DNA from: Thalassomonas haliotis
GTDB lineage: Bacteria; Pseudomonadota; Gammaproteobacteria; Enterobacterales; Alteromonadaceae
NCBI RefSeq assembly: GCF_028657945.1
Contig: NZ_CP059693.1
Coordinates: forward strand, 1,364,001 to 1,428,000
Length of the DNA: 64,000 bases
Reading direction: 5' to 3'
A model generated the notes under the pieces. The model did no database searches and was not told the DNA's origin. It saw only the letters and a program-made list of their open reading frames with translations. Below are positions 1 through 8,848 of the stretch, one piece after another (position 1 is the first letter of the stretch; each line of letters begins with the position of its first letter). The position numbers and the translations under genes are program-made.

Positions 1-48
1 AAATTTTAACGTTAATTATTAATAATCATTATTTTGTGAGTAATAAAT

Positions 49-867
49 ATGTTTGAGTTACCTGAAATGGATACCCTGATGGACAGTTATATCTTGCCTT
101 GGGGGATCAATATTGTGATGGCCCTGGTGATCTTTATTCTCGGTCGTCTGCTGGTGAAGTTTATTGTCAGCCTGACCGGTAAGGTGTTTGCCCGCTCGAA
201 AATGGATGCCATGCTGAGTAACTTTTTGCTGGTGATCCTCAATACCATTTTATTGCTCTTTGTGGTCGTGGCCGCCTTAGATCAATTAGGGGTTGATACT
301 ACCTCGCTGGTGGCCCTGGTGGGTGCTGCAGGTCTTGCCATTGGCTTATCCTTGCAGGGGTCGTTGCAAAACTTCGCCGCCGGCGTGATGCTACTGGTGT
401 TTAAACCTTTCAGGGCCGGGGACTTTGTTGAAACGGCGGGTATCTCAGGGATAGTAGAAGAAATTCATATTTTTACCACAACCATCTGCACCACGGACAA
501 TAAAGAAGTGATAGTGCCTAACGGTGATATTTACGGCGGCAATATCATCAACTATTCCGCCAAGGAAACCCGCAGGGTGGATATGGTTTTTGGCACAGGG
601 TATGGCGATGATCTGAAAAAAGCCAAAGCACTGCTCACGGATATTGTTAACAACCATCCTTTGATTTTAGCTGAGCCCGCACCGACGGTAGCACTTTCAG
701 AATTGGCCGACAGCAGTGTTAACTTTGTGGTGCGTCCCTGGGTGAAAACAGCAGATTACTGGACCGTAAAGTTTGAAATTACCGAAACGGTGAAATTACG
801 CTTTGATCAGGAAGGCATCTCTATTCCTTTCCCGCAAATGGATCTCCATATGTCGAAAAGCGCTTAA
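49..867 (+). CDS. Small-conductance mechanosensitive channel, MscS family
   Basis: Inner-membrane channel that opens under membrane tension to release solutes during hypo-osmotic shock. The 272-residue product is close to the usual MscS length. Three hydrophobic segments are visible (about residues 17-36, 60-82 and 88-112). The third is the Gly/Ala-rich pore helix (GLAIGLSLQGSLQNFAAG), followed by the conserved FKPFRAGDFVE entry to the cytoplasmic beta domain. The C-terminal alpha/beta domain runs to the end with no extra domain. The ATG follows an AT-rich leader with a weak GTGAG-like ribosome site. It stands alone, with a hairpin 18 bases past its stop. The family assignment is secure; the exact paralogue is not. 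Confidence 0.93.
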   Translation: MFELPEMDTLMDSYILPWGINIVMALVIFILGRLLVKFIVSLTGKVFARSKMDAMLSNFLLVILNTILLLFVVVAALDQLGVDTTSLVALVGAAGLAIGLSLQGSLQNFAAGVMLLVFKPFRAGDFVETAGISGIVEEIHIFTTTICTTDNKEVIVPNGDIYGGNIINYSAKETRRVDMVFGTGYGDDLKKAKALLTDIVNNHPLILAEPAPTVALSELADSSVNFVVRPWVKTADYWTVKFEITETVKLRFDQEGISIPFPQMDLHMSKSA

Positions 868-884
868 TACCTGTATTAAGCTAT

Positions 885-906
885 CCTGGCCAGGCGGCTG
901 GCCAGG
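885..906. terminator. Inverted repeat after the MscS gene
   Basis: Perfect 9-bp stem CCTGGCCAG / CTGGCCAGG with a 4-base loop, 18 bases after the mscS stop. It lacks a T-tract, so it may act as an mRNA 3' stabiliser rather than an intrinsic terminator. Confidence 0.35.
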
Positions 907-1115
907 TGCTCAACAATAAAGTCCGCCAGCAGCCACAGTTTGCCAGCCTGTCAGGCAGGGCGGTAATGTTGCCCGGCCAGATCATCAAACAAGATACATC
1001 TTGGCAACTTTGCTATGTTTAAACTTGCCGCGCCGCCGCTAATAAAGGACTGGCGCCTTTAGCGCTATTGCCGTCAACAACTTTCGTGAGCTGTTTTTCT
1101 TGACTTGCCTGCCGG

Positions 1116-1499
1116 TTATTTTTGGTACAACTCCAGCGGCAGGTGATCCGGATCGCTGAAAAAGGTGTATTTTTTGCCGGTATATTCATCCACCCTGACC
1201 GGCTCGGTTTCAATACCATAGGTTGCCAGGTGCCGGATAAAGGCCTGGATATCGTCCAGGGCAAAGGCTAAATGTCTTAATCCCCGGGCTTCCGGGTAGC
1301 TGGGCCTTTCTGGCGCGCTTTTAAAGGAAAACAATTCTATCTGGCTGCCGTCGGCTAATTGCAGGTCCAGCTTGTAGGAATCCCGCTCCTGGCGGTAATT
1401 TTCGGCAAGGACTGTTAATCCTAAAATTTCAGTATAAAAATGCTTGGATTTTTCATAATCGCTGCAGATGATGGCAACATGATGCAGGCCGGTCAGCAT
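1116..1499 (-). CDS. VOC-family protein (glyoxalase-like), YaeR/GloA2 type
   Basis: A 127-residue single-domain vicinal-oxygen-chelate protein. The chain closely follows E. coli YaeR: LHHVAIICSDY at the start, YRQERDSYKLDL, IELFSF, RPSYPEARGLRHLAF, and FFSDPDHLPLELYQK at the end. Putative metal ligands are the N-terminal His of LHHV, the His of RHLAF and the Glu of LELY. The substrate is unknown; relatives are labelled lactoylglutathione lyase-like without proof. The reading frame extends 24 codons upstream, but the ATG at 1499 is chosen because it sits 6 bases after a clear AAGGAGC ribosome site and starts exactly where the family does. The upstream codons are low-complexity (FHFHFH) and come from a hexanucleotide repeat. 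Confidence 0.9.
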   Translation of the reverse strand: MLTGLHHVAIICSDYEKSKHFYTEILGLTVLAENYRQERDSYKLDLQLADGSQIELFSFKSAPERPSYPEARGLRHLAFALDDIQAFIRHLATYGIETEPVRVDEYTGKKYTFFSDPDHLPLELYQK

Positions 1500-2017
1500 A
1501 GGCAAGCTCCTTGCTATTGTTAAGTGAAAGTGAAAGTGAAAGTTAAAGCGTAAGCACTGGCGAAAGCACAAGTAAAACTAAGTGTGGTTTTTCGGTTTCA
1601 TCATAGAGTTTTTTCGCCCGGTAGAAAACCGGTTTTGAATTTTTATATGGCTATGATGATGTTTTTATGAATTGGCTGATTATTGCTTTTTTCCTGTTGA
1701 CTCGCTCCAGGCTTAAGGGCAAGATGTTGATGTAGATTAAGCAAAACCATAAATTAAACAAAGCGCAAACTAGTTACCATGAACTTTATTCTCTTATCGT
1801 CACAAGCAAGTCAGGTCTGCCTGAATATTACCAATAATGGTAATGTCCAATGGTGGAGTTGCCCTGTGGCGGGAAGAAAGTGCTGGTCTAGTTAGCCAAT
1901 CCCAAGCCGCAGCAAGCAAAACTGCGGTGTTTGTCCTTTCTCTTTAAATTCCGCAACTTTTCTTACTGCACTTTTACCGTGATTACCTGTGTTCAATTAA
2001 GAAAAAGGAAAAATAAA
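1500..2017. other. Intergenic region between divergent VOC and EamA genes
   Basis: About 520 bases without a convincing gene; the promoters of both flanking genes should lie here. It holds three copies of AAGTGA plus AAGTTA (1522-1545), and a perfect 7-bp inverted repeat ATTACCA-ataa-TGGTAAT at 1827-1844 that could be an operator for the transporter. No known riboswitch fold was recognised. Confidence 0.4.
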
Positions 2018-2920
2018 ATGTCAGTACCAGCAGCATATTTTGCCGTTGTATTAATCTGGTCTACAACACCTTTGGGAATCGTCTGGAGCAGCGAATCAGT
2101 CAGTCCCACTATCGCAGTATTAATGCGTATGGTGATCGCCGCTGTTTTGGGACTCACCTTGCTAAAATGCAAAGGCATGTCACTGCCGGGCAATAGGCAG
2201 GCGATGAAGGTGTACTGGTTTTCGGCACTTGGCATTTTTGGCGGCATGCTCTGTTCTTATATGGCGGCGGCTTATATCAGCTCGGGTATGATGTCGCTTA
2301 TTTTCGGCCTGTCACCGGTGTTTTCCGGTTTGCTGGCGCAAAAAATTCTTAATGAAGCAAGGTTTAGCCATATGCGTAAACTGGCGATGCTGGTTTCTTT
2401 ATCCGGCCTGGCCCTGGTGTGTTCGGATAACCTTTCAATGACGGAGCAAAACCCGCTGGGACTGGTTTTTATCTTGCTGGCGGTGTTTTTCTTTAGCCTC
2501 AGTGGCGTGCTGGTAAAAAGCGTTAAGGTGGCGATTCACCCTATGGCGACCACAGTGGGGGCTTTACTGGTCTCTATTCCCTTGTTTTTTCTTGCCTGGC
2601 TGGTACTTGACGGCACTATGCCGGTCCATGAGTGGCAGGCGAGATCTTTGTGGGCGATTCTTTACCTGGGAGTTTTTGGCTCCCTGATAGGTTTTGTTGC
2701 TTATTATTATGTTTTGCAAAAATTAACTGCCAGTACGGTTACCTTGATTACCATGATAACACCTGTGATCGCTTTATCCATCGGGGCTTTTCTCAATAAT
2801 GAGACCGTCAGTACCAACCTGCTTATCGGGGCGGCACTTGTGATGACAGGTTTGGCAATATATAACTGGGGGGAGAAACTGCTCCCGGCAAAGCGGCTGG
2901 CGAGTCCGGCGGAAGAATAA
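2018..2920 (+). CDS. DMT-superfamily transporter, EamA family
   Basis: Inner-membrane permease of about 300 residues with ten hydrophobic segments in two EamA repeats, probably an exporter or exchanger of small metabolites. Visible marks are the N-terminal VLIWSTTPLGIVW segment, typical of the first EamA helix, the GLSPVFSGLLAQ stretch at the end of repeat 1, and LTASTVTLITMITPVIALSIGAFL with the usual Pro near the end of repeat 2. The frame is open 29 codons further upstream, but the ATG at 2018 has a good AAAAGGAA ribosome site and matches the family N-terminus; the upstream part is polar and basic. The substrate cannot be told from sequence. The gene is monocistronic. Confidence 0.9.
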   Translation: MSVPAAYFAVVLIWSTTPLGIVWSSESVSPTIAVLMRMVIAAVLGLTLLKCKGMSLPGNRQAMKVYWFSALGIFGGMLCSYMAAAYISSGMMSLIFGLSPVFSGLLAQKILNEARFSHMRKLAMLVSLSGLALVCSDNLSMTEQNPLGLVFILLAVFFFSLSGVLVKSVKVAIHPMATTVGALLVSIPLFFLAWLVLDGTMPVHEWQARSLWAILYLGVFGSLIGFVAYYYVLQKLTASTVTLITMITPVIALSIGAFLNNETVSTNLLIGAALVMTGLAIYNWGEKLLPAKRLASPAEE

Positions 2921-3009
2921 AATAATCACGGAAAAACAAACTTTTTCCCCCGGCTTACGACTTAGTCGTTATCAGCGGATAACGATACTAATCAAGTCGG
3001 GGAAGAAAA

Positions 3010-3576
3010 ATGAAACCATTGAATATGAAAATGCCGGTGATCTTGTCACTCGCTTTAGGACTGACAGCCGCCTTAACCAGATACAGCCAGGCGGGGCAGG
3101 AAACCGATACCGGCTACAGCATTCATTTATTAAAAGATTGCCAACGGGTAAAAACCCTGCCGATGACACCTGAGTTAATCGGACTCTATCGGGAGTTGCT
3201 GCAGCAAGAAACCCTGATGGCTTCTCTGGAATTGCCGATAGCTGCTATTTCGGCGAAAATAGACGATTATTCTCAACAAATTGACCAGTTGAGCGAGTTG
3301 GCGATACAAGAGGATGAAAATAACCTGCATATAGATAAGGCGTATTTGGCGCAGCAGCAAGTTGCAGTTGAGGCATTAAATCAATTTATTGGCGAACATC
3401 AGCAGGATTTTTCCGCCCTGGAGCAGCAAGGGCACCAGATCGGGATGATTGCCAATGATTTTGAAATGGCAATCAAAACCGCCACTCAAGGTTTTGATTA
3501 TGATCACATTCGTATAAATTCTCCTGACAATAACCGTGTTATTGCCGGTTGCGAGCAAGGCAGGCGTTTTTTATAA
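3010..3576 (+). CDS. Hypothetical exported protein with coiled-coil region
   Basis: I do not recognise this 188-residue protein. Residues 1-28 look like a Sec signal peptide (basic start, hydrophobic VILSLALGLTAAL, cleavage near SQA-G). The mature part is rich in Gln, Leu, Ile and Asp, with heptad-like spacing over about residues 60-135, suggesting a helical periplasmic protein. Two Cys (one in LLKDCQRV, one in IAGCEQG near the C-terminus) could form a disulfide. The start has a GGGGAAG ribosome site 6 bases upstream. It lies alone between the EamA transporter and a possible tiny membrane gene. Confidence 0.65.
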   Translation: MKPLNMKMPVILSLALGLTAALTRYSQAGQETDTGYSIHLLKDCQRVKTLPMTPELIGLYRELLQQETLMASLELPIAAISAKIDDYSQQIDQLSELAIQEDENNLHIDKAYLAQQQVAVEALNQFIGEHQQDFSALEQQGHQIGMIANDFEMAIKTATQGFDYDHIRINSPDNNRVIAGCEQGRRFL

Positions 3577-3694
3577 ACGACTTTATTGCTTGCCGGAGTA
3601 GGCAATAGCTTGCTCCCCCCTTTTTCGGGATCTTTTTGACGATCCTCTGGTTATTTCCTTTTATAAAGCGCTTGTTTGTTAGCGCAGGTGTCCT

Positions 3695-3895
3695 TTGGTC
3701 GTATTAATACTAAAAAATGTCGTCATTTTATTAGCTAAATATACAATATACTTTATTCTTTATGTCGTGGTTGCACTTATAGTTGGTTGCTGGTTATATG
3801 CCTGTTTAGGGTTATTGCTATGTTTGTTCAGGTTTAAGTGTCCGGCTGTCGCTGTTATCACATTAAATAGAAGGAAGTTAACCATTAAAAATTAA
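3695..3895 (+). CDS. Possible small membrane protein (TTG start)
   Basis: Open frame of 66 codons starting at TTG, 5 bases after AGGTG. The product has one long or two short hydrophobic stretches (about residues 2-50) and a basic C-terminus (NRRKLTIKN). It is in the same direction as the collagenase and ends 41 bases before it, with a hairpin between. No family was recognised. The TTG start and low complexity make it uncertain; it could be a shadow in the collagenase leader. Confidence 0.3.
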   Translation: MVVLILKNVVILLAKYTIYFILYVVVALIVGCWLYACLGLLLCLFRFKCPAVAVITLNRRKLTIKN

Positions 3896-3899
3896 AACA

Positions 3900-3918
3900 G
3901 CTGCCGCTAAACGGCAGC
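3900..3918 (+). promoter_or_regulatory. Hairpin in the collagenase leader
   Basis: Perfect inverted repeat GCTGCCG-ctaaa-CGGCAGC directly before the AAAAGGAAAA ribosome site of the collagenase. It may act as a weak intercistronic hairpin or modulate translation; there is no T-tract. Confidence 0.35.
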
Positions 3919-3936
3919 AATAAAAGGAAAATAACA

Positions 3937-6543
3937 ATGAAAATGAAAAGGACGGTTACCCTGATTTCGATGGCAATGCTATCGGCGAGTTATGCTGTTT
4001 CGGCAAATGCTGCAAATGGCGACCATACCGCGGTTGAGGCACAAATCAAAGGCGGGCATTCAAGCCATATCCACCAGGGAAAAATCCCCCACCACCTCCT
4101 TGAGCAGGCGCCCGGCACAAGGTTAAGTGCTGATGCTAAGGTTTCAAGATCCGATTTGCGACAGAGGAAAAGGCCGCTATTGTCAAAGCACAGCAGTCTC
4201 AGCAATAAAACCGTTAATAATGTCAGCCTGCAAGCGGATGAGCCAGCCATTGCCGTCTGTGATGTCACGACACAAGACCTGGCCGCGGTGTCGGGTAAAG
4301 CCAGGAATGACCTGTTAAAGGGCAGCACAGATTTTGACTGCCTGGAAGATGAATTATGGGGCGTACAGCAGGATGTCCTGCAGGCCCTGTTTAATGAGGC
4401 GGCAATGATAGAAATTGCCCGCGAAGCGCAGGCGCTGACGGCGGGTTATCAGGGAGATAACAGCAATAAAATTGCTAACTTTGTGCTTTACCTGCGGGTC
4501 GGTACCTGGGCGCAATGGGGCAATGCCGATGTGATCGGCGAGTACACCGCAGCCTTTAATAATGCCGCCTTTGGCTTTTTAGATGCCTTTGCCAGCAGCC
4601 ACCGTTTTTATCAAACCGATGAAGCCCATGGCGAAATATTACGGGAAGTGATCACCCTGATGGGAGGCACAGACTTTAGTCTCCGTTATCTGCCGCAGGC
4701 GATCAGCTGGCTAGGCCGTTACGATAAAGACTGGGGTTATTATATGCAGGGCAGTTTCACCAGCGTATTAACCTTGATTTACCGCGGTAATTTTGATGCC
4801 AATTTCAGGGGCGCGGTCGAAGCTGACCGTACTGTGGTTAATGAGCTGGATACTTTCCTCAAAAACAATAGCGATTTAATTGGCCATGACAAGGAATATC
4901 AGTTTAATGATGCTGCCATGGAGCTGTCGCGTTTTTTAACTTATGGCGGGCAAACCTACGAGTCCGTTAAGGTCCTGGTAAAGGCTTTTCTTGATAAGTA
5001 CAGCGTAACCGGCGCTGGCTCGGCCGCCTGGCTAAGAATGGCGGACATGGTCGATTATGCCGATGCGGATAATTGCAGCTATTACGGCATCTGTAATTTC
5101 AAAGAAGATCTGATGGCCGAGGTCTTGCCTATTACTCATAACTGCAGCAGTAGTTTACGGGTCAGGGCGCAGGACTTGACCAATGCCCAGTTGCAGGAAA
5201 TCTGCAGCGATTTGAGCGCCCAGGAAACTTATTTCCACCAGAAGTTAACCACCAACAATACCCCGGTAGCAGATGATAACAATAGCACTCTGGAGTTGGT
5301 GATTTACGACAGCAGCAGTGATTATAAGCAGTATTCCGGCGTATTGTTCGGACACAGCACAGACAATGGCGGTATTTATCTGGAAGGAGATCCGTCGCAG
5401 GTGGGTAATATACCGCGCTTTTTTGCCTATGAAGCGGAATGGATGTTGCCTGAGTTTGCCGTGTGGAACCTGACCCATGAATATGTCCATTACCTGGACG
5501 GCCGCTTTGATCTGCATGGCGATTTTGCCACAGGTAATGCCCACGATACCGTATGGTGGTCGGAAGGCCTGGCGGAATATATCTCGAAAAAAGACCGCAA
5601 TGACGATGCCGTGGCCCAGGCCCGGGATAAAACTCACAGCCTAAGCCAGTTATTGCGTACGGATTATAATGACAGTGCCAGCCAGATTTACGACTGGGGC
5701 TACCTGGCGGTACGCTTTATGTTTGAGGAAAAGTCCGCGGACATCGATACTATGCTCGGCCATGTCAGAAGCGGCGATTATGCCAGTTATGATGCCTGGT
5801 TAGACAATATCAACAGCCGTTACGATAGCCAGTTCTCCAGCTGGCTGGAAACGGTACAAAGCACCGACGCCGAAGAGCCTCCTACCGGAGGGGATGTCTT
5901 AAATAACGGCGATAGCCGTATTATCAGCTCAGACGGCAGTGAGCAACCGGCGTTTAGTTTTGAGCTGAACTCAGCTGCCAGCAATGTCGATATCAGCATC
6001 AGCGGCGGCACCGGCGATGCGGATATATATGTCAGGCACGGCAGTGCGCCGACCCTGGACGACTATGACTATCGCCCCTGGGAAAACGGCAATAACGAAA
6101 CCGTTAATATCGCCGCCCCGGCATCCGGTTTGTGGTTTATTATGGTGAATCCGTACAACCCCTTCAGTGATGTCGAACTGAGTGTCAGCTGGCAGCAAAG
6201 TGCTCCCGGTGTTCCGGATGCCTGTTCAAGCCAGTCGCCGGTAAGCAGTGGTGAATTGTTTGATGCCACGCCTGTGTGCCTGGAACAGGGAACCCGGTAT
6301 GTCTATTTCTGGGCCGACGGCAGTGAAAGTTCGCTGACTATCGGCTCGGCCCATGGCGCAGGCGATATCAGCCTTTATCACAGCAGCGGCAGCTGGCCAA
6401 GCGAGCAAGATCACCACAATGTTTCTGCCAATGCCGGTTCAAATGAAGAGCAAATTGTCATCAACGGCCCCGAGCGCGGCTGGCACTATATCAAAGCCAC
6501 AGGGCAAGACAGCGGTGTAACTTTACAGTTGAGCATGCACTAG
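3937..6543 (+). CDS. Secreted M9 (Vibrio-type) collagenase with two PPC domains
   Basis: An 868-residue zinc metalloprotease expected to degrade collagen or gelatin outside the cell. Residues 1-26 form a signal peptide (AVSANA). Residues about 105-430 match the M9 N-terminal activator region (LRVGTWAQWGN). The gluzincin catalytic part holds H514-E515-Y-V-H518 followed by YLDGRFD, with the third ligand E543 in WWSEGLAEY, the same arrangement as clostridial ColG. After about residue 650 come two pre-peptidase C-terminal (PPC) domains: NGDSRIISSDGSEQ... near 660-770 (SGGTGDADIYVRHGSAPT) and a shorter one to the C-terminus. A good AAAAGGAAAA ribosome site precedes the ATG. Export beyond the periplasm probably uses type II secretion; exeAB are in this window but not adjacent. 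Confidence 0.93.
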   Translation: MKMKRTVTLISMAMLSASYAVSANAANGDHTAVEAQIKGGHSSHIHQGKIPHHLLEQAPGTRLSADAKVSRSDLRQRKRPLLSKHSSLSNKTVNNVSLQADEPAIAVCDVTTQDLAAVSGKARNDLLKGSTDFDCLEDELWGVQQDVLQALFNEAAMIEIAREAQALTAGYQGDNSNKIANFVLYLRVGTWAQWGNADVIGEYTAAFNNAAFGFLDAFASSHRFYQTDEAHGEILREVITLMGGTDFSLRYLPQAISWLGRYDKDWGYYMQGSFTSVLTLIYRGNFDANFRGAVEADRTVVNELDTFLKNNSDLIGHDKEYQFNDAAMELSRFLTYGGQTYESVKVLVKAFLDKYSVTGAGSAAWLRMADMVDYADADNCSYYGICNFKEDLMAEVLPITHNCSSSLRVRAQDLTNAQLQEICSDLSAQETYFHQKLTTNNTPVADDNNSTLELVIYDSSSDYKQYSGVLFGHSTDNGGIYLEGDPSQVGNIPRFFAYEAEWMLPEFAVWNLTHEYVHYLDGRFDLHGDFATGNAHDTVWWSEGLAEYISKKDRNDDAVAQARDKTHSLSQLLRTDYNDSASQIYDWGYLAVRFMFEEKSADIDTMLGHVRSGDYASYDAWLDNINSRYDSQFSSWLETVQSTDAEEPPTGGDVLNNGDSRIISSDGSEQPAFSFELNSAASNVDISISGGTGDADIYVRHGSAPTLDDYDYRPWENGNNETVNIAAPASGLWFIMVNPYNPFSDVELSVSWQQSAPGVPDACSSQSPVSSGELFDATPVCLEQGTRYVYFWADGSESSLTIGSAHGAGDISLYHSSGSWPSEQDHHNVSANAGSNEEQIVINGPERGWHYIKATGQDSGVTLQLSMH

Positions 6544-6571
6544 TTATTGCTAATCTTTAACTCATGCAATC

Positions 6572-6616
6572 AACCCGGTCTGTTGCCGTTATGGCGGCAG
6601 AGCGGGTTTTATTTTA
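6572..6616 (+). terminator. Intrinsic terminator after the collagenase
   Basis: GC-rich stem AACCCG...TGCCG / CGGCA...CGGGTT with small bulges, followed by TTTATTTTA. It lies between the collagenase stop and the convergent AlkC-like gene. Confidence 0.7.
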
Positions 6617-6644
6617 TCGCCTGCCGTTCAGGGGATTAAGTGAT

Positions 6645-7727
6645 TCAGGCCGCCGTCAGGGTAAATGTATCAGCGGCTAACTCCTGACCGTTAATGATCA
6701 CCGCCATGCCATGTGCCCCGGGATAATGTTTCCTTGTGGATACCGCCTTAAAAGACTGCTCGCGGTTGATGTCTTTTTGTCGGGTGCTATAGTCCGCTTC
6801 GGCAATTTTAAATATTTTTCGTGCCTGTTTGCCGTTGCTTTTCATATAATCTATCGCATATTCGATACGCAATTTGCCCAGGGCCTGCGCTTTTGTTGCC
6901 AGGGTAAAGGAAAAGCTCAGCCTCTCTCCCATGGCCACCTGCTTTTGTACCTGAAAAGAGCTGACCTCTATCGCTTTTGGCGGCGAAAAACCAAACAAGG
7001 TTAAAATCTCAGGTTCGGCTTTTTTCAGCAGGGTGCGGCAGGCATGTTTGATTAACTTGTCGGTATTTTCCGTGTGCCCGAACCATTTTTTTGCCAACCC
7101 AGTCACCAGCTGAGGGTTATCTTTGGCAATATCATTGAGGTTATTGGCAACGCTGCGCCTGACATATTCGCTGGGATCATCTTTAAGCACTTCCAGTATC
7201 GGCAACAGCGGCGAAGGGTCGCGTTTAAAGTCAGGTAAAGCCATGGCCCAGGGCAGGCGCGGGCGACAGCCTTCACTGGCCAAGCGCCTGAGGTGTTCAT
7301 TGTCCATTCTGGCCCACAGCGCCATTTGCGCCATCATCTGGCGCGGGTATTTGATGATAAAAGGCCGCACCGCAAACTCACTGCTGGCAAATTCGGTAAA
7401 GTGCGCCAGGGCCGGAATGGAAGCGACATAATCTTGCAGGCCGTAGAGTTCGACATAAGCCGGTAAAAACATATATTCAAAGCCGTTTTTATCGACCTTG
7501 ATTTGTTTGAGCAATGTCAGGTTATGATGATAAGGCCCGGGTAATACCTGGTGCAGGCTTTGGGCAATATGATTCATGCGTGCTTTTAATTCTTTTTGCT
7601 GCCAGTTGTTGCCAAAAATCAGCTGCTGGAATTTTTGGTTATCAAAGTCCGGGAAAATTGCCGTTAATTGCTGTGCTAAAGCAGCGATAAATTCCCGGGT
7701 ATATACGTTTTTCAGTAGTTCGGCCAT
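6645..7727 (-). CDS. DNA alkylation repair protein, AlkC-like, with C-terminal Ig-like domain
   Basis: A 360-residue protein of the HEAT-like repeat DNA glycosylase superfamily, which remove alkylated bases. Paired helices run through residues about 1-250, including FAVRPFIIKYPRQMMAQMALWARMDNEHLRRLASEGCRPRLPW, where the LASEG-RPRLPW signature is typical of AlkC-type proteins, and the HEAT segment DDPSEYVRRSVANNLNDIAKDNP. From about residue 260 to the end a beta-rich region (LSFSFTLATKAQALGKLRIEYAIDYMK) fits the Ig-like domain found in one AlkC subgroup. The ATG at 7727 is preferred to a start 14 codons upstream, because the longer version would run into a 17-bp hairpin. Its ribosome site is weak. 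Confidence 0.85.
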   Translation of the reverse strand: MAELLKNVYTREFIAALAQQLTAIFPDFDNQKFQQLIFGNNWQQKELKARMNHIAQSLHQVLPGPYHHNLTLLKQIKVDKNGFEYMFLPAYVELYGLQDYVASIPALAHFTEFASSEFAVRPFIIKYPRQMMAQMALWARMDNEHLRRLASEGCRPRLPWAMALPDFKRDPSPLLPILEVLKDDPSEYVRRSVANNLNDIAKDNPQLVTGLAKKWFGHTENTDKLIKHACRTLLKKAEPEILTLFGFSPPKAIEVSSFQVQKQVAMGERLSFSFTLATKAQALGKLRIEYAIDYMKSNGKQARKIFKIAEADYSTRQKDINREQSFKAVSTRKHYPGAHGMAVIINGQELAADTFTLTAA

Positions 7728-7764
7728 AGTAATGATAAATTTGCTGCAACGAGAAGGGCATGTT

Positions 7765-7803
7765 AGCAAAGACTACTGACAGTTTGTGTCAGTAGTCTTT
7801 GCT
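7765..7803 (-). terminator. Perfect 17-bp hairpin between lipase foldase and AlkC-like genes
   Basis: Arms 7765-7781 and 7787-7803 are perfectly complementary (core GACTACTGACA / TGTCAGTAGTC) with a 5-base loop and A/T-rich outer ends (AAAG/CTTT). It lies 66 bases after the foldase stop and 38 bases before the alkC-like ATG on the same strand. It most likely ends the lipase operon; an operator role for the repair gene is the alternative. Confidence 0.55.
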
Positions 7804-7868
7804 TAAAGCGATGAAAAATGCGCATCTTTTTTCGGCTGACGTTCTACTGTTACCGCTTTAGCTGTTGA

Positions 7869-8846
7869 TCAAGGTGCTGCCAGTAACTCAGGGTGTTTTA
7901 AAAATACCTTAAGCCGTTTCAACTCGTTATCGTTAAAATGCTGTAAACGATAATTTTCAAGTTCCTGTTTATCGCTGGTATTATCGAGATGATCCATGGC
8001 GGCGATTTTTTGCCGGTAACTTTTGACTTTTTGCTGATAGCTCCTGACTTTTTGCTGCCATAAGCGGTTTTTTTCCCGGGCCGCGTCAATTTTTGCCGAG
8101 ACTTCGGGCGCTAAGCTCAGATCCTGCTCTTGTTCACCGGTCAGCAGCCGGGTGATTTTTCTTGCCGTCAGGGTTGGCTGCAGCGGCGCCAGTTCTTCGG
8201 GATCAAGCTGGCTCAGCTGGTGTTCAATCAGGAGCTGGCGTTGTTTTTTATCCAAACTGGTATCCTGGCGGATAGCAACACGTTCCAGGGTTTGCCGGTT
8301 ATAGTTTTTCTCATGGCCAAAAAATGCCTGGATCTCAACCTCGGAAAAATACTGGTTTTGTAGGTTATAGACTTGCTGTAAGAACAGCTGACTGTCAACG
8401 AGATCTATGACCTTGTCCACTGCAGGCACATCCTCTTTGAGGGCTGACATGGCGTTAAGGTATTGGCGGTAACGATGAAACAGCGCCCGCAGCTCTTCAC
8501 CGGCGCCGGGGCTTAGGTTAAGGGCAGTGGTTAATGCCGGCAGCAGCTTGTCCAGGCTGGTTCCCGACATCTGGTGCCGGTGGATAATATCGTCAAAACG
8601 GTAACGTAAGGCTAACTTTAGCTTCAACGGCGAGTGAAAGGGGTTAGCGGTTTTTGCAAGTTCATTTAATACCTCCTTGTCTGCGCCGGGAACTTTGGAG
8701 GCAGCTTCTTGTTCTTGCTGAGGTAACAGGCTTTTGCCCTTGTCAGCGGTTAACGCAGGGGAATTATCCGGCTGCTGCGGCTTGAGCAAGCCCAGGCCAA
8801 GCAACAGCAGGGAAATCGCGGCCAAAGCCGCGAGCATTTTTTTCAT
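7869..8846 (-). CDS. Lipase-specific foldase (lipase chaperone, Lif/LipB)
   Basis: Membrane-anchored periplasmic chaperone of 325 residues, needed to fold the cognate lipase before type II secretion. Residues 4-22 are an uncleaved N-terminal anchor (MLAALAAISLLLLGLGLL), followed by a variable Gln/Ala-rich linker to about residue 60. The family signature RxxFD appears as RYRFDD where most foldases have RxxFDY. The rest is helical, with YFSEVEIQAFFGHE and RVAIRQDTSLDKKQRQ as in Pseudomonas Lif, then an extended coiled stretch. Its start lies 2 bases after the lipase stop, so the two genes form one operon. The Tyr-to-Asp change in the signature is worth noting. Confidence 0.92.
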   Translation of the reverse strand: MKKMLAALAAISLLLLGLGLLKPQQPDNSPALTADKGKSLLPQQEQEAASKVPGADKEVLNELAKTANPFHSPLKLKLALRYRFDDIIHRHQMSGTSLDKLLPALTTALNLSPGAGEELRALFHRYRQYLNAMSALKEDVPAVDKVIDLVDSQLFLQQVYNLQNQYFSEVEIQAFFGHEKNYNRQTLERVAIRQDTSLDKKQRQLLIEHQLSQLDPEELAPLQPTLTARKITRLLTGEQEQDLSLAPEVSAKIDAAREKNRLWQQKVRSYQQKVKSYRQKIAAMDHLDNTSDKQELENYRLQHFNDNELKRLKVFLKHPELLAAP

Positions 8847-8848
8847 GC

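Noticed and set aside
1019-1264. 81-codon minus-strand frame overlapping the VOC gene end
   Set aside because: Different frame from the well-supported VOC gene over most of its length; no family resemblance.
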